From Macrothele yani (taxonomy: Eukaryota; Arthropoda; Arachnida; Araneae; Macrothelidae): a DNA stretch of 64,000 nucleotides. Each line of letters starts with the position of its first letter. Positions within the stretch are counted from its first letter, which is position 1. The stretch is taken from assembly GCA_039090855.1 (NCBI GenBank), contig CM077034.1, positions 14,987,219 through 15,051,218 on the forward strand, given 5' to 3'. A program made the position numbers and the translations under genes. The notes beneath the pieces are model-generated. The model had not been told where the DNA came from and did not search any database. It was given only the letters and a program-made list of their open reading frames with translations. This document shows positions 44,148-55,214 of the stretch, one piece after another.

Positions 44148-47100
44148 TCATCCCCCGTCACCAGATTGGGAAAAAGACGTGGTTTCAAACGCTTCCAGCA
44201 GATCAGAGCAGACCTCCACCCTCCTCTCCTTCAAATCTTGTGTCAACTGCCGAAGTACCCACTTTGCACACACTTTCCGATACCCTAAGTCTTTCACCAT
44301 CTTCTGTATGGCATTGTGACCACAGTCCAGTTGTGCAACAAGCTCACGGATTGTGACTCGTCTTTCCACGTGAATCAGTTCATCCACTCGCTGACGATTC
44401 GTGTTAGCGGTCGCAGATGGTCTTTCACTGCGTGGTTTGTCTTCAATGCTGATTTCCCCTTCTTTAAACTTCTTCATCCACCTGTGCACATTGCTCTTGC
44501 CAATGGTGTCACCTCCGAAAACATTCTGTAGCCTTCTGTGGATGTCTTCATTGGCTTCCTGCAGATCATAGCAGACTTCCACCCTTCTCTCCTTCAAATC
44601 TTGTGTCAACTGCCGAAGTACCCACTTTGCACACACTTTCCGATACCCTAAGTCTTCCACCATCTTCTGTATGGCATTGTGACCACAGTCCAGTTGTGCA
44701 ACAAGCTCACGGATTGTGACTCGTCTTTCCACGTGAATCAGTTCATCCACTCGCTGACGATTCGTGTTAGCGGTCGCAGATGGTCTTTCACTGCGTGGTT
44801 TGTCTTCAATGCTGATTTCCCCTTCTTTTAACTTCTTCATCCACCTGTGCACATTGCTCTTGCCAATGGTGTCACCTCCGAAAACATTCTGTAGCCTTCT
44901 GTGGATGTCTTCATTGGCTTCCAGCAGATCATAGCAGACTTGCACCCTTCTCTCCTTCAAATCTTGTGTCAACTGCCGAAGTACCCACTTTGCACACCCT
45001 TTCCGATACCCTAAGTCTTCCACCATCTTCTGTATGGCATTGTGACCACAGTCCAGTTGTGCAACAAGCTCACGGATTGTGACTCGTCTTTCCACGTGAA
45101 TCAGTTCATCCACTCTCTGACGATTCGTGTTAGCGGTCGCAGATGGTCTTTCACTGCGTGGTTTGTCTTCAATGCTGATTTCCCCTTCTTTAAACTTCTT
45201 CATCCACCTGTGCACATTGCTCTTGCCAATGGTGTCACCTCCGAAAACATTCTGTAGCCTTCTGTGGATGTCTTCATTGGCTTCCTGCAGATCATAGCAG
45301 ACTTCCACCCTTCTCTCCTTCAAATCTTGTGTCAACTGCCGAAGTACCCACTTTGCACACACTTTCCGATACCCTAAGTCTTCCACCATCTTCTGTATGG
45401 CATTGTGACCACAGTCCAGTTGTGCAACAAGCTCACGGATTGTGACTCGTCTTTCCACGTGAATCAGTTCATCCACTCGCTGACGATTCGTATTAGCGGT
45501 CGCAGATGGTCTTTCACTGCGTGGTTTGTCTTCAATGCTGATTTCCCCTTCTTTAAACTTCTTCATCCACCTGTGCACATTGCTCTTGCCAATGGTGTCA
45601 CCTCCGAAAACATTCTGTAGCCTTCTGTGGATGTCTTCATTGGCTTCCTGCAGATCATAGCAGACTTCCACCCTTCTCTCCTTCAAATCTTGTGTCAACT
45701 GCCGAAGTACCCACTTTGCACACACTTTCCGATACCCTAAGTCTTCCACCATCTTCTGTATGGCATTGTGACCACAGTCCAGTTGTGCAACAAGCTCACG
45801 GATTGTGACTCGTCTTTCCACGTGAATCAGTTCATCCGCTCGCTGACGATTCGTGTTAGCGGTCGCAGATGGTCTTTCACTGCGTGGTTTGTCTTCAATG
45901 CTGATTTCCCCTTCTTTTAACTTCTTCATCCACCTGTGCACATTGCTCTTGCCAATGGTGTCACCTCCGAAAACATTCTGTAGCCTTCTGTGGATGTCTT
46001 CATTGGCTTCCAGCAGATCATAGCAGACTTGCACCCTTCTCTCCTTCAAATCTTGTGTCAACTGCCGAAGTACCCACTTTGCACACCCTTTCCGATACCC
46101 TAAGTCTTCCACCATCTTCTGTATGGCATTGTGACCACAGTCCAGTTGTGCAACAAGCTCACGGATTGTGACTCGTCTTTCCACGTGAATCAGTTCATCC
46201 ACTCTCTGACGATTCGTGTTAGCGGTCGCAGATGGTCTTTCACTGCGTGGTTTGTCTTCAATGCTGATTTCCCTTCTTTAAACTTCTTCATCCACCTGTG
46301 CACATTGCTCTTGCCAATGGTGTCACCTCCGAAAACATTCTGTAGCCTTCTGTGGATGTCTTCATTGGCTTCCTGCAGATCATAGCAGACTTCCACCCTT
46401 CTCTCCTTCAAATCTTGTGTCAACTGCCGAAGTACCCACTTTGCACACACTTTCCGATACCCTAAGTCTTCCACCATCTTCTGTATGGCATTGTGACCAC
46501 AGTCCAGTTGTGCAACAAGCTCACGGATTGTGACTCGTCTTTCCACGTGAATCAGTTCATCCACTCGCTGACGATTCTTGTTAGCGGTCGCAGATGGTCT
46601 TTCACTGCGTGGTTTGTCTTCAATGCTGATTTCCCCTTCTTTTAACTTCTTCATCCACCTGTGCACATTGCTCTTGCCAATGGTGTCACCTCCGAAAACA
46701 TTCTGTAGCCTTCTGTGGATGTCTTCATTGGCTTCCAGCAGATCATAGCAGACTTCCAGCCTTCTCTCCTTCAAATCGGGTGTCAACTGCCGAAGTACCC
46801 ACTTTGCACACACTTTCCGATACCCTAAGTCTTCCACCATCTTCTGTATGGCATTGTGACCACAGTCCAGTTGTGCAACAAGCTCACGGATTGTGACTCG
46901 TCTTTCCACATGAATCAGTTCATCCACTCGCTGAAGATTCGTGTTAGCGGTCGCAGATGGTCTTTCACTGCGTGGTTTGTCTTCAATGCTGATTTCCCCT
47001 TCTTTTAACTTCTTCATCCACCTGTGCACATTGCTCTTGCCAATGGTGTCACCTCCGAAAACATTCTGTAGCCTTCTGTGGATGTCTTCATTGGCTTCCA

Positions 47101-48243
47101 GCAGATCATAGCAGACTTCCAGCCTTCTCTCCTTCAAATCGGGTGTCAACTGCCGAAGTACCCACTTTGCACACACTTTCCGATACCCTAAGTCTTCCAC
47201 CATCTTCTGTATGGCATTGTGACCACAGTCCAGTTGTGCAACAAGCTCACGGATTGTGACTCGTCTTTCCACATGAATCAGTTCATCCACTCGCTGAAGA
47301 TTCGTGTTAGCGGTCGCAGATGGTCTTTCACTGCGTGGTTTGTCTTCAATGCTGATTTCCTCTCTTTAAACTTCTTCATCCACCTGTGCACATTGCTCTT
47401 GCCAATGGTGTCATCTCTGTAAACATTCTGTAGCCTTCTGTGGATGTCTTCATTGGCTTTCAGCAGATCATAGCAGACTTCCACCCTTCTCTCCTTCAAA
47501 TGTTGTGTCAACTGCCGAAGTACCCACTTTGCACACACTTTCCGATACCCTAAGTCTTCCACCATCTTCTGTATGGCATTGTGACCACAGTCCAGTTGTG
47601 CAACAAGCTCACGGATTGTGACTAGTCTTTCCACGTGAATCAGTTCATTCACACGCTGACGATTCGTGTTAGTGGTCGCAGATGGTCTTTCGCTGCGTGG
47701 TTTGTCTTCAATGCTGATTTCCTCTTCTTTAAACTTCTTCATCCACCTGTGCACATTGCTCTTGCCAATGGTGTCATCTCCGTAAACATTCTGTAACCTT
47801 CTGTGGATGTCTTCATTGGCTTCCTGCAGATCATAGCAGACTTGCACCCTTCTCTCCTTCAAATCTTGTGTCAACTGCCGAAGTACCCACTTTGCACACC
47901 CTTTCCGATACCCTAAGTCTTCCACCATCTTCTGTATGGCATTGTGACCACAGTCCAGTTGTGCAACAAGCTCACGGATTGTGACTCGTCTTTCCACGTG
48001 AATCAGTTCATCCACTCGCTGATGATTCGTGTTAGTGGTCGCAGATGGTCTTTCACTGCGTGGTTTGTCTTCAATGCTGATTTCCCCTTCTTTAAACTTC
48101 TTCATCCACCTCTGCACATTGCTCTTGTCAATGGTGTCATCTCCTTAAACATTCTGTAGCCTTCTGTGGATGTCAGACAACTTGCACTCTTCTTTCATCA
48201 AGAAGTCAATGACATCATGTTGCTTCTGCTTGGAATCCATTAT
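44148..48243 (-). pseudogene. Mariner transposase N-terminus amplified as a 363-bp (121-codon) array, 11 copies
   Basis: Minus strand. The true start is ATG at 48240 (MDSKQKQHDVIDFLMKEECK), followed by SDIHRRLQNV and then a TAA where Tyr is expected. After this the double helix-turn-helix domain repeats 11 times: DIHRRLQNVFGGDTIGKSNV, then HRWMKKFKEGEISIEDKPRS and RVTIRELVAQLDCGHNAIQK, then YRKVCAKWVLRQL. Because 363 is divisible by three, long frames remain: 684 codons (44148-46202), 366 (46190-47290) and 279 (47278-48117), separated by 1-bp deletions near 46272 and 47360. After the last unit a single-copy LVTGDEMWAYLYNTEMKNQP (about 44090-44160) holds the first catalytic Asp and leads into the 68-bp array. 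The catalytic remainder is absent. Confidence 0.9.
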
Positions 48244-48545
48244 TTACCTGCAATGAAGAAGAAGGGTTACTGTAGAGGAAGAATTACTCTATCAACATGT
48301 GTAATTAAAAGGGCCTGTGTCAGTTAATAAAAAGTTATGCCCATTTTTGCATTACTTTCGGTACAACCGTCGTATATTTTGACATGTTTTACTTGTGTGC
48401 ATCTGAACACATGAGAGAGAAAGGAGCTCTGTCCGCTTCCAAGCAAGGACTGTGCATGTGTGCATGCATGAGAAAGAGAGACAGAGAGAGAGAGAGAGGG
48501 AGAGGGAGAGAGAGAGAGAGGGGGAGTTCTTTTGTCAGCTACCAA
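48244..48545. other. Mariner upstream flank and (GA)n-rich tract
   Basis: 48244-48370 is probably the untranslated 5' end of the mariner element; TTACTTTCGGTACAACCGTC near 48352 may be its terminal region, not proven. A (GA)n/(GGGA)n tract lies at 48473-48530. Short frames across it are compositional. Confidence 0.5.
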
Positions 48546-48548
48546 GTA

Positions 48549-49200
48549 AGAATCATCATCATCATTGTCAACCATTATCCATCCACTGCTGGACGAAGGT
48601 CTCCCCAAGTTTCCTCCACAACGGTCTGTCTTGTGCCAGTTTCCTCCATGTCACTCCCGCATACTTTCGAATTTCATCCACCCATCTCCCATGTGGTCTT
48701 CTTCTGGGTCTTTTCCTGTCCCTTGGAATCCAATCTAAAATTTCGGCTGTCCATCGATGGTCTGTCCTTCTCGCAGTATGTCCAGCCCATTGCCATTTCA
48801 GGGATTTAACTCTGATCATGATGTCTTGTCATTTTTCTGATCCAGGAGTTCCTCTTCTTATCTCTCCTGGTTACACCAAGCATGCACCTCTCTATGCTTT
48901 TTTGAGTTGTCTGCAGCCTTTGTATGTCTCTTTTAGTTAAGGTCCACGTCTCTGCACCATACGTAAGCACTGGAAGGATGCATTGATCAAACACTTTTCT
49001 TTTAAGACATAATGGCATATTGCTCTTGAAAATTATGCTGTTTCTTCCAAAAGCTCTCCAGGCAAGTTTTGTACGCCGATTAATTTCTTCATCAATGTGA
49101 CCCTCACTTGATATCTGCTGTCCAAGATAAACATACGTATCTGTTATCTCCAGTTTTTCTCCATCAATCGATAAATCCTCATTTCTTGTAAAGGTATTGT
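48549..49200 (-). mobile_element. RTE-type LINE, 3' fragment (copy 4)
   Basis: Minus strand with the 3' (CAT)n end at 48549. It encodes the same C-terminal region as the full copy: EKLEITDTYVYLGQQISSEG, TYGAETWTLTKRDIQRLQTT, WAGHTARRTDHRWTAEILDW and RWVDEIRKYAGVTWR. A small deletion near 48828 shifts the frame. The truncated 5' side at about 49200 is directly followed by the first degenerate unit of the 72-bp array. Confidence 0.9.
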
Positions 49201-49243
49201 ACATCGCGTTCCATGTAAGAATATTATGCATTAAACAACATAT

Positions 49244-52200
49244 TGTTTGAATAGTGATATTGTGCATTTAAAGTTAAAATTTTGTTCATCTCTCAAATAG
49301 GTCCAACTGCTGCAGGATTTGAATAGTGACATTGTGCATTTAAAGTTAAAATTTTGTTCATCTCTCAAATAGGTCCAACTGCTGCTGGATTTGAATAGTG
49401 ACATTGTGCATTTAAAGTAAAAATTTTGTTCATCTCTCAAATAGGTCCAACTGCTGCTGGATTTGAATAGTGACATTGTGTATTTAAAGTAAAAATTTTG
49501 TTCATCTCTCAAATAGGTCCAACTGCTGCTGGATTTGAATAGTGACATTGTGCATTTAAAGTTAAAATTTTGTTCATCTCTCAAATAGGTCCAACTGCTG
49601 CTGGATTTGAATAGTGACATTGTGCATTTAAAGTAAAAATTTTGTTCATCTCTCAAATAGGTCCAACTGCTGCTGGATTTGAATAGTGACATTGTGCACT
49701 TAAAGTTAAAATTTTGTTCATCTCTCAAATAGGTCCAACTGCTGCTGGATTTGAATAGTGACATTGTGCATTTAAAGTTAAAATTTTGTTCATCTCTCAA
49801 ATAGGTCCAACTGCTGCTGGATTTGAATAGTGACATTGTGCATTTAAAGTTAAAATTTTGTTCATCTCTCAAATAGGTCCAACTGCTGCTGGATTTGAAT
49901 AGTGACATTGTGCATTTAAAGTTAAAATTTTGTTCATCTCTCAAATAGGTCCAACTGCTGCTGGATTTGAATAGTGACATTGTGCATTTAAAGTTAAAAT
50001 TTTGTTCATCTCTCAAATAGGTCCAACTGCTGCTGGATTTGAATAGTGACATTGTGCATTTAAAGTTAAAATTTTGTTCATCTCTCAAATAGGTCCAACT
50101 GCTGCTGGATTTGAATAGTGACATTGTGCATTTAAAGTAAAAATTTTGTTCATCTCTCAAATAGGTCCAACTGCTGCTGGATTTGAATAGTGACATTGTG
50201 CATTTAAAGTTAAAATTTTGTTCATCTCTCAAATAGGTCCAACTGCTGCTATATTTGAATAGTGACATTGTGCATTTAAAGTTAAAATTTTGTTCACCTC
50301 TCAAATAGGTCCAACTGCTGCTGGATTTGAATAGTGACATTGTGCATTTAAAGTTAAAATTTTGTTCATCTCTCAAATAGGTCCAACTGCTGCTGGATTT
50401 GAATAGTGACATTGTGCATTTAAAGTAAAAATTTTGTTCATCTCTCAAATAGGTCCAACTGCTGCTGGATTTGAATAGTGACATTGTGCATTTAAAGTAA
50501 AAATTTTGTTCATCTCTCAAATAGGTCCAACTGCTGCTGGATTTGAATAGTGACATTGTGCATTTAAAGTTAAAATTTTGTTCATCTCTCAAATAGGTCC
50601 AACTGCTGCTGGATTTGAATAGTGACATTGTGCATTTAAAGTTAAAATTTTGTTCATCTCTCAAATAGGTCCAACTGCTGCTGGATTTGAATAGTGACAT
50701 TGTGCATTTAAAGTTAAAATTTTGTTCATCTCTCAAATAGGTCCAACTGCTGCTGGATTTGAATAGTGACATTGTGCATTTAAAGTTAAAATTTTGTTCA
50801 TCTCTCAAATAGGTCCAACTGCTGCTATATTTGAATAGTGACATTGTGCATTTAAAGTTAAAATTTTGTTCATCTCTCAAATAGGTCCAACTGCTGCTGG
50901 ATTTGAATAGTGACATTGTGCATTTAAAGTAAAAATTTTGTTCATCTCTCAAATAGGTCCAACTGCTGCTGGATTTGAATAGTGACATTGTGCATTTAAA
51001 GTTAAAATTTTGTTCATCTCTCAAATAGGTCCAACTGCTGCTAAATTTGAATAGTGACATTGTGCATTTAAAGTTAAAATTTTGTTCATCTCTCAAATAG
51101 GTCCAACTGCTGCTGGATTTGAATAGTGACATTGTGCATTTAAAGTTAAAATTTTGTTCATCTCTCAAATAGGTCCAACTGCTGCTGGATTTGAATAGTG
51201 ACATTGTGCATTTAAAGTTAAAATTTTGTTCATCTCTCAAATAGGTCCAACTGCTGCTGGATTTGAATAGTGACATTGTGCATTTAAAGTTAAAATTTTG
51301 TTCATCTCTCAAATAGGTCCAACTGCTGCTGGATTTGAATAGTGACATTGTGCATTTAAAGTAAAAATTTTGTTCATCTCTCAAATAGGTCCAACTGCTG
51401 CTGGATTTGAATAGTGACATTGTGCATTTAAAGTTAAAATTTTGTTCATCTCTCAAATAGGTCCAACTGCTGCTGGATTTGAATAGTGACATTGTGCATT
51501 TAAAGTTAAAATTTTGTTCATCTCTCAAATAGGTCCAACTGCTGCTGGATTTGAATAGTGACATTGTGCATTTAAAGTTAAAATTTTGTTCATCTCTCAA
51601 ATAGGTCCAACTGCTGCTGGATTTGAATAGTGACATTGTGCATTTAAAGTTAAAATTTTGTTCATCTCTCAAATAGGTCCAACTGCTGCTGGATTTGAAT
51701 AGTGACATTGTGCATTTAAAGTTAAAATTTTGTTCATCTCTCAAATAGGTCTAACTGCTGCTGAATTTGAATAGTGACATTGTGCATTTAAAGTAAAAAT
51801 TTTGTTCATCTCTCAAATAGGTCCAACTGCTGCTATATTTGAATAGTGACATTGTGCATTTAAAGTAAAAATTTTGTTCATCTCTCAAATAGGTCCAACT
51901 GCTGCTGGATTTGAATAGTGACATTGTGCATTTAAAGTAAAAATTTTGTTCATCTCTCAAATAGGTCCAACTGCTGCTGGATTTGAATAGTGACATTGTG
52001 CATTTAAAGTTAAAATTTTGTTCATCTCTCAAATAGGTCCAACTGCTGCTGGATTTGAATAGTGACATTGTGCATTTAAAGTTAAAATTTTGTTCATCTC
52101 TCAAATAGGTCCAACTGCTGCTGGATTTGAATAGTGACATTGTGCATTTAAAGTTAAAATTTTGTTCATCTCTCAAATAGGTCCAACTGCTGCTGGATTT

Positions 52201-52828
52201 GAATAGTGACATTGTGCATTTAAAGTTAAAATTTTGTTCATCTCTCAAATAGGTCCAACTGCTGCTGGATTTGAATAGTGACATTGTGCATTTAAAGTTA
52301 AAATTTTGTTCATCTCTCAAATAGGTCCAACTGCTGCTGGATTTGAATAGTGACATTGTGCATTTAAAGTTAAAATTTTGTTCATCTCTCAAATAGGTCC
52401 AACTGCTGCTGGATTTGAATAGTGACATTGTGCATTTAAAGTTAAAATTTTGTTCATCTCTCAAATAGGTCCAACTGCTGCTGGATTTGAATAGTGACAT
52501 TGTGCATTTAAAGTTAAAATTTTGTTCATCTCTCAAATAGGTCCAACTGCTGCTGGATTTGAATAGTGACATTGTGCATTTAAAGTTAAAATTTTGTTCA
52601 TCTCTCAAATAGGTCCAACTGCTGCTGGATTTGAATAGTGACATTGTGTATTTAAAGTAAAAATTTTGTTCATCTCTCAAATAGGTCCAACTGCTGCTGG
52701 ATTTGAATAGTGACATTGTGCATTTAAAGTAAAAATTTTGTTCATCTCTCAAATAGGTCCAACTGCTGCTGGATTTGAATAGTGACATTGTGCATTTAAA
52801 GTTAAAATTTTGTTCATCTCTCAAACAG
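49244..52828. repeat. 72-bp minisatellite, 49 units, made from the TANC exon c splice junction
   Basis: Each 72-bp unit contains TTGTTCATCTCTCAAATAG|G then TCCAACTGCTGCTGGATT. The real exon c begins after TTGTTCATCTCTCAAACAG|G then TCCAACTGCTGCTGGATT. The unit is thus a copy of the intron end and first about 20 bases of the exon. Copies of the junction occur at 49301 + 72k for k = 0 to 48, and the true exon start 52829 is exactly k = 49, so the register is never lost. A partial unit precedes at 49244. Substitutions are few (GTTAAAA/GTAAAAA, GGATTT/ATATTT). On the minus strand 24 codons per unit stay open, giving frames of 837 and 398 codons (24-residue repeat DEQNFNFKCTMSLFK plus SSSSWTYLR) that are by-products. 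Confidence 0.97.
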
Positions 52829-52961
52829 GTCCAACTGCTGCTGGATTCTGGTGCTGTTCTGGAGCATGTTGACGCTACTGGGATGCGTCCTCTGGACAGA
52901 GCTATTGCCCACAAAAATACAGCAGCTGTTATACGATTCCTGAACAAAGGAGCAAAGCTAG
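52829..52961 (+). CDS. rols/TANC: TANC / rolling pebbles, ankyrin exon c
   Basis: The acceptor CTCTCAAACAG ends at 52828 and the donor GT is at 52962-52963. It starts in phase 0, following the complete codon at the end of exon b: VQLLLDSGAVLEHVDATGMR, then PLDRAIAHKNTAAVIRFLNK, then GAKLG with one leftover base (phase 1). GMRPLDRAI and KGAKLG are diagnostic of TANC1/TANC2/rols, where this last ankyrin repeat precedes the TPR region (not in the window). The upstream flank is the 72-bp array, whose units mimic this acceptor with TAG instead of CAG. In the last unit the in-frame TAG is the real CAG, so use of the acceptor at 52755-52756 would add 24 codons without a stop. Confidence 0.95.
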
Positions 52962-53334
52962 GTATACAGTATATTTATATATGAAAAATTATTTCTTTGT
53001 TTTTCTTAATTTTGAATACAACCCAGGCAGCATTAAAAAATACAATATGCGAAGGTTATTCAAAAGAAAGTGTAAATATTTCACTATGCTGCATATATTT
53101 GAATTTCAGACGGCTCAAGGAGATCAGTTTTGCTGCTGGAAAGAAACTGAATATAACAATAAAATCCCAAACAATTATGTTTGATAAACAAACAAAAAAG
53201 TTAGTTTATATGAAGTCTACATGCGTCACTTTGAGGACAAACTCTTTCAGCTTGTTACCTTCGACCTGTGGATTCAATATGTAGATGACACTTATGTTCT
53301 CTGGAATGGCATGAATTCGGAAGTACCTCAATTA

Positions 53335-54642
53335 CACAGTGCGTCAAATAATTTTTAAGACTGGGTCGGTAAAATGAAATAGAAACAAGAAATTATCATT
53401 TGTTTTGGTTTGTTATTCGAAATAATTCCCTCCGGCTTCAATACACTTGTTACAGCGACCTAATAATGATTGGAATGCCTGTTGCAGTTCTCTTTGTAGA
53501 AATGCCTCCCAAAGCACGCGTCGAAGCTGTTTGTGTGGTCGAAATATCATAACACCCTTTTAACGTCATTTTAAGTTTTGGGAACAAAGAAAAGTCGCAG
53601 GGTGCTAAATCAGGCGAATACGGTGCATGATTCAACACACAGCCGTTATTTTTCGCCAAAATTCTACGAACAAGAAGTGAGGTGTGACTGGGTGCATTAT
53701 CGTGCAACAAACACCAACTGTTTTCATCTCGATATTCTGGACGAATGCGACGAATTCCGCCCATCAAACGCCTCAAAACATTTAAATAAAACTCACCAGT
53801 AATTGTGTGTCCACTTGGAACAAATTCTTTGTGGATAATACCCTTACTATCGAAGAATGTAATGAGCATTGTTTTGATTTTCGATGGAACTTTTCTTGTT
53901 TTTTTGGCTTGTGGTGAGTTTTTTACTTCCATTCTGCACTTTGTCGCTTTGTTTTAGGATCATATAGAAACCACCATGTTTCATCTCCAGTAACAATCGA
54001 TTTTAAGAAGTTTGGATCATTTTCAGCGGCTGAAATGATGTCTCTGCAATGTGCACTTCTCCTTGATTTTTGTTCATTGGTTAACGTGTGTGGAACAAAT
54101 TTAGCACAGACTTTTGTTTTGCCCAAATCTTCATGCAGGATGGTTCGAATCGTTTCTTTGTTGATGTTTAAAGACCCTTCCATCATTCTTAGTGACGCAC
54201 ATCGATTGTTTGACACGAAATCACGCAGTTTTTCAATAATCTCAGGTGTCCTAGATGAACTTGGTCTTCCTGTAATGCTTACCATCTTCTAGGGCATCTC
54301 TTCCATCCAAAAAATGTTTGTGCCACATGAAAACATTTGATCTACTTAAACTAAACTCACCGTAAACTTGTTTCATCATTTGGTACGTTTTCGAGGCACT
54401 GTTACCAAGTTTTGCGTTGAATTTAATAACAGCCCTTTGTTCCATCTTAATAATTCAACATGAAAACAATTTGACTTCTCTAATGAACGGCCGTTTCGTT
54501 TGAGTTACTTTAACAACTGCGCAGTACTTTTGGCAGAAAGCAAGCAGATGGTCACGGTTTGTAACGCATTCGCGATTACACTGGTGGCGCCACCGTAGGC
54601 TGAAATCTAGCACCAGTCTTAAAAATTCTTTGACGCACTGTG
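53335..54642 (-). mobile_element. Mariner (DD34D) element, nearly complete, frameshifted
   Basis: TIR CACAGTGCGTCAAATAATTT at 53335 and AAATTCTTTGACGCACTGTG to 54642, TA on both sides, 1308 bp. The transposase reads on the minus strand from ATG at 54445: MEQRAVIKFNAKLG, HTH with SLSRSNVFMWHKHFLDGR, then RPSSSRTPEIIEKLRDFVSN, GDETWW (first Asp), LLHDNAPSHTSLLVRRIL (second Asp) and YSPDLAPCDFSLFPKLK (third Asp). Exactly 34 residues lie between the second and third Asp. Frameshifts near 54288 and 53930 inactivate it. Confidence 0.92.
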
Positions 54643-55214
54643 TAGTTGAACTTATCAATTCAGTTAATCCTCATATAAAGTGTGCATATAAGACTGAAAA
54701 TAATGGCTGCTTACCATTCCTTGATGTCCTTGTGTCATGCTTTGATGGATCCTTTAGTACCACAGTTTATCAAAAACCATTTGCTGTTTCCTTACCCCCG
54801 ATTTCAAAATCAAATCACCCACGGAAACAAAAGATCTCTGGCTTCTACACATATGTATATCGTGCAATACATATTTGCTCAACTGAGGGATTCTTTACAG
54901 AAAGAGCTTGATTTTCTTAAACGAATTGCAGTACACAAAGCATATAGCCTTTCCATTATAGACAAAGCTATCCAAAAATTTAGGAAACCAAAGCCTGTGT
55001 GCTCACTCACACCAATTGACCTCCCAGTACAAAAGAATTGGGTGATTTTCCACTTTGCTCCTCAGATTTGCATCAGAAATTCTAAAAAGTTTTAATTTCA
55101 AAGTTGTTTTCAAACCCATTAACAAGATATTTTTTTACGAATCAAAAGACTAAGTGAAAGACAAATTCCTAGAGAATTTATCAGATACCTTGTGAATGTA
55201 CACTTTCACATATA

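Noticed and set aside
38905..52828. CRISPR arrays
   Set aside because: The repeats are directly contiguous with no unique spacers, and the context is a eukaryotic intron.
52775..52984. A 69-codon protein starting inside the last 72-bp unit
   Set aside because: It is the exon c frame extended through the repeat unit and into the next intron. It matters only as evidence for the possible 24-codon insertion.
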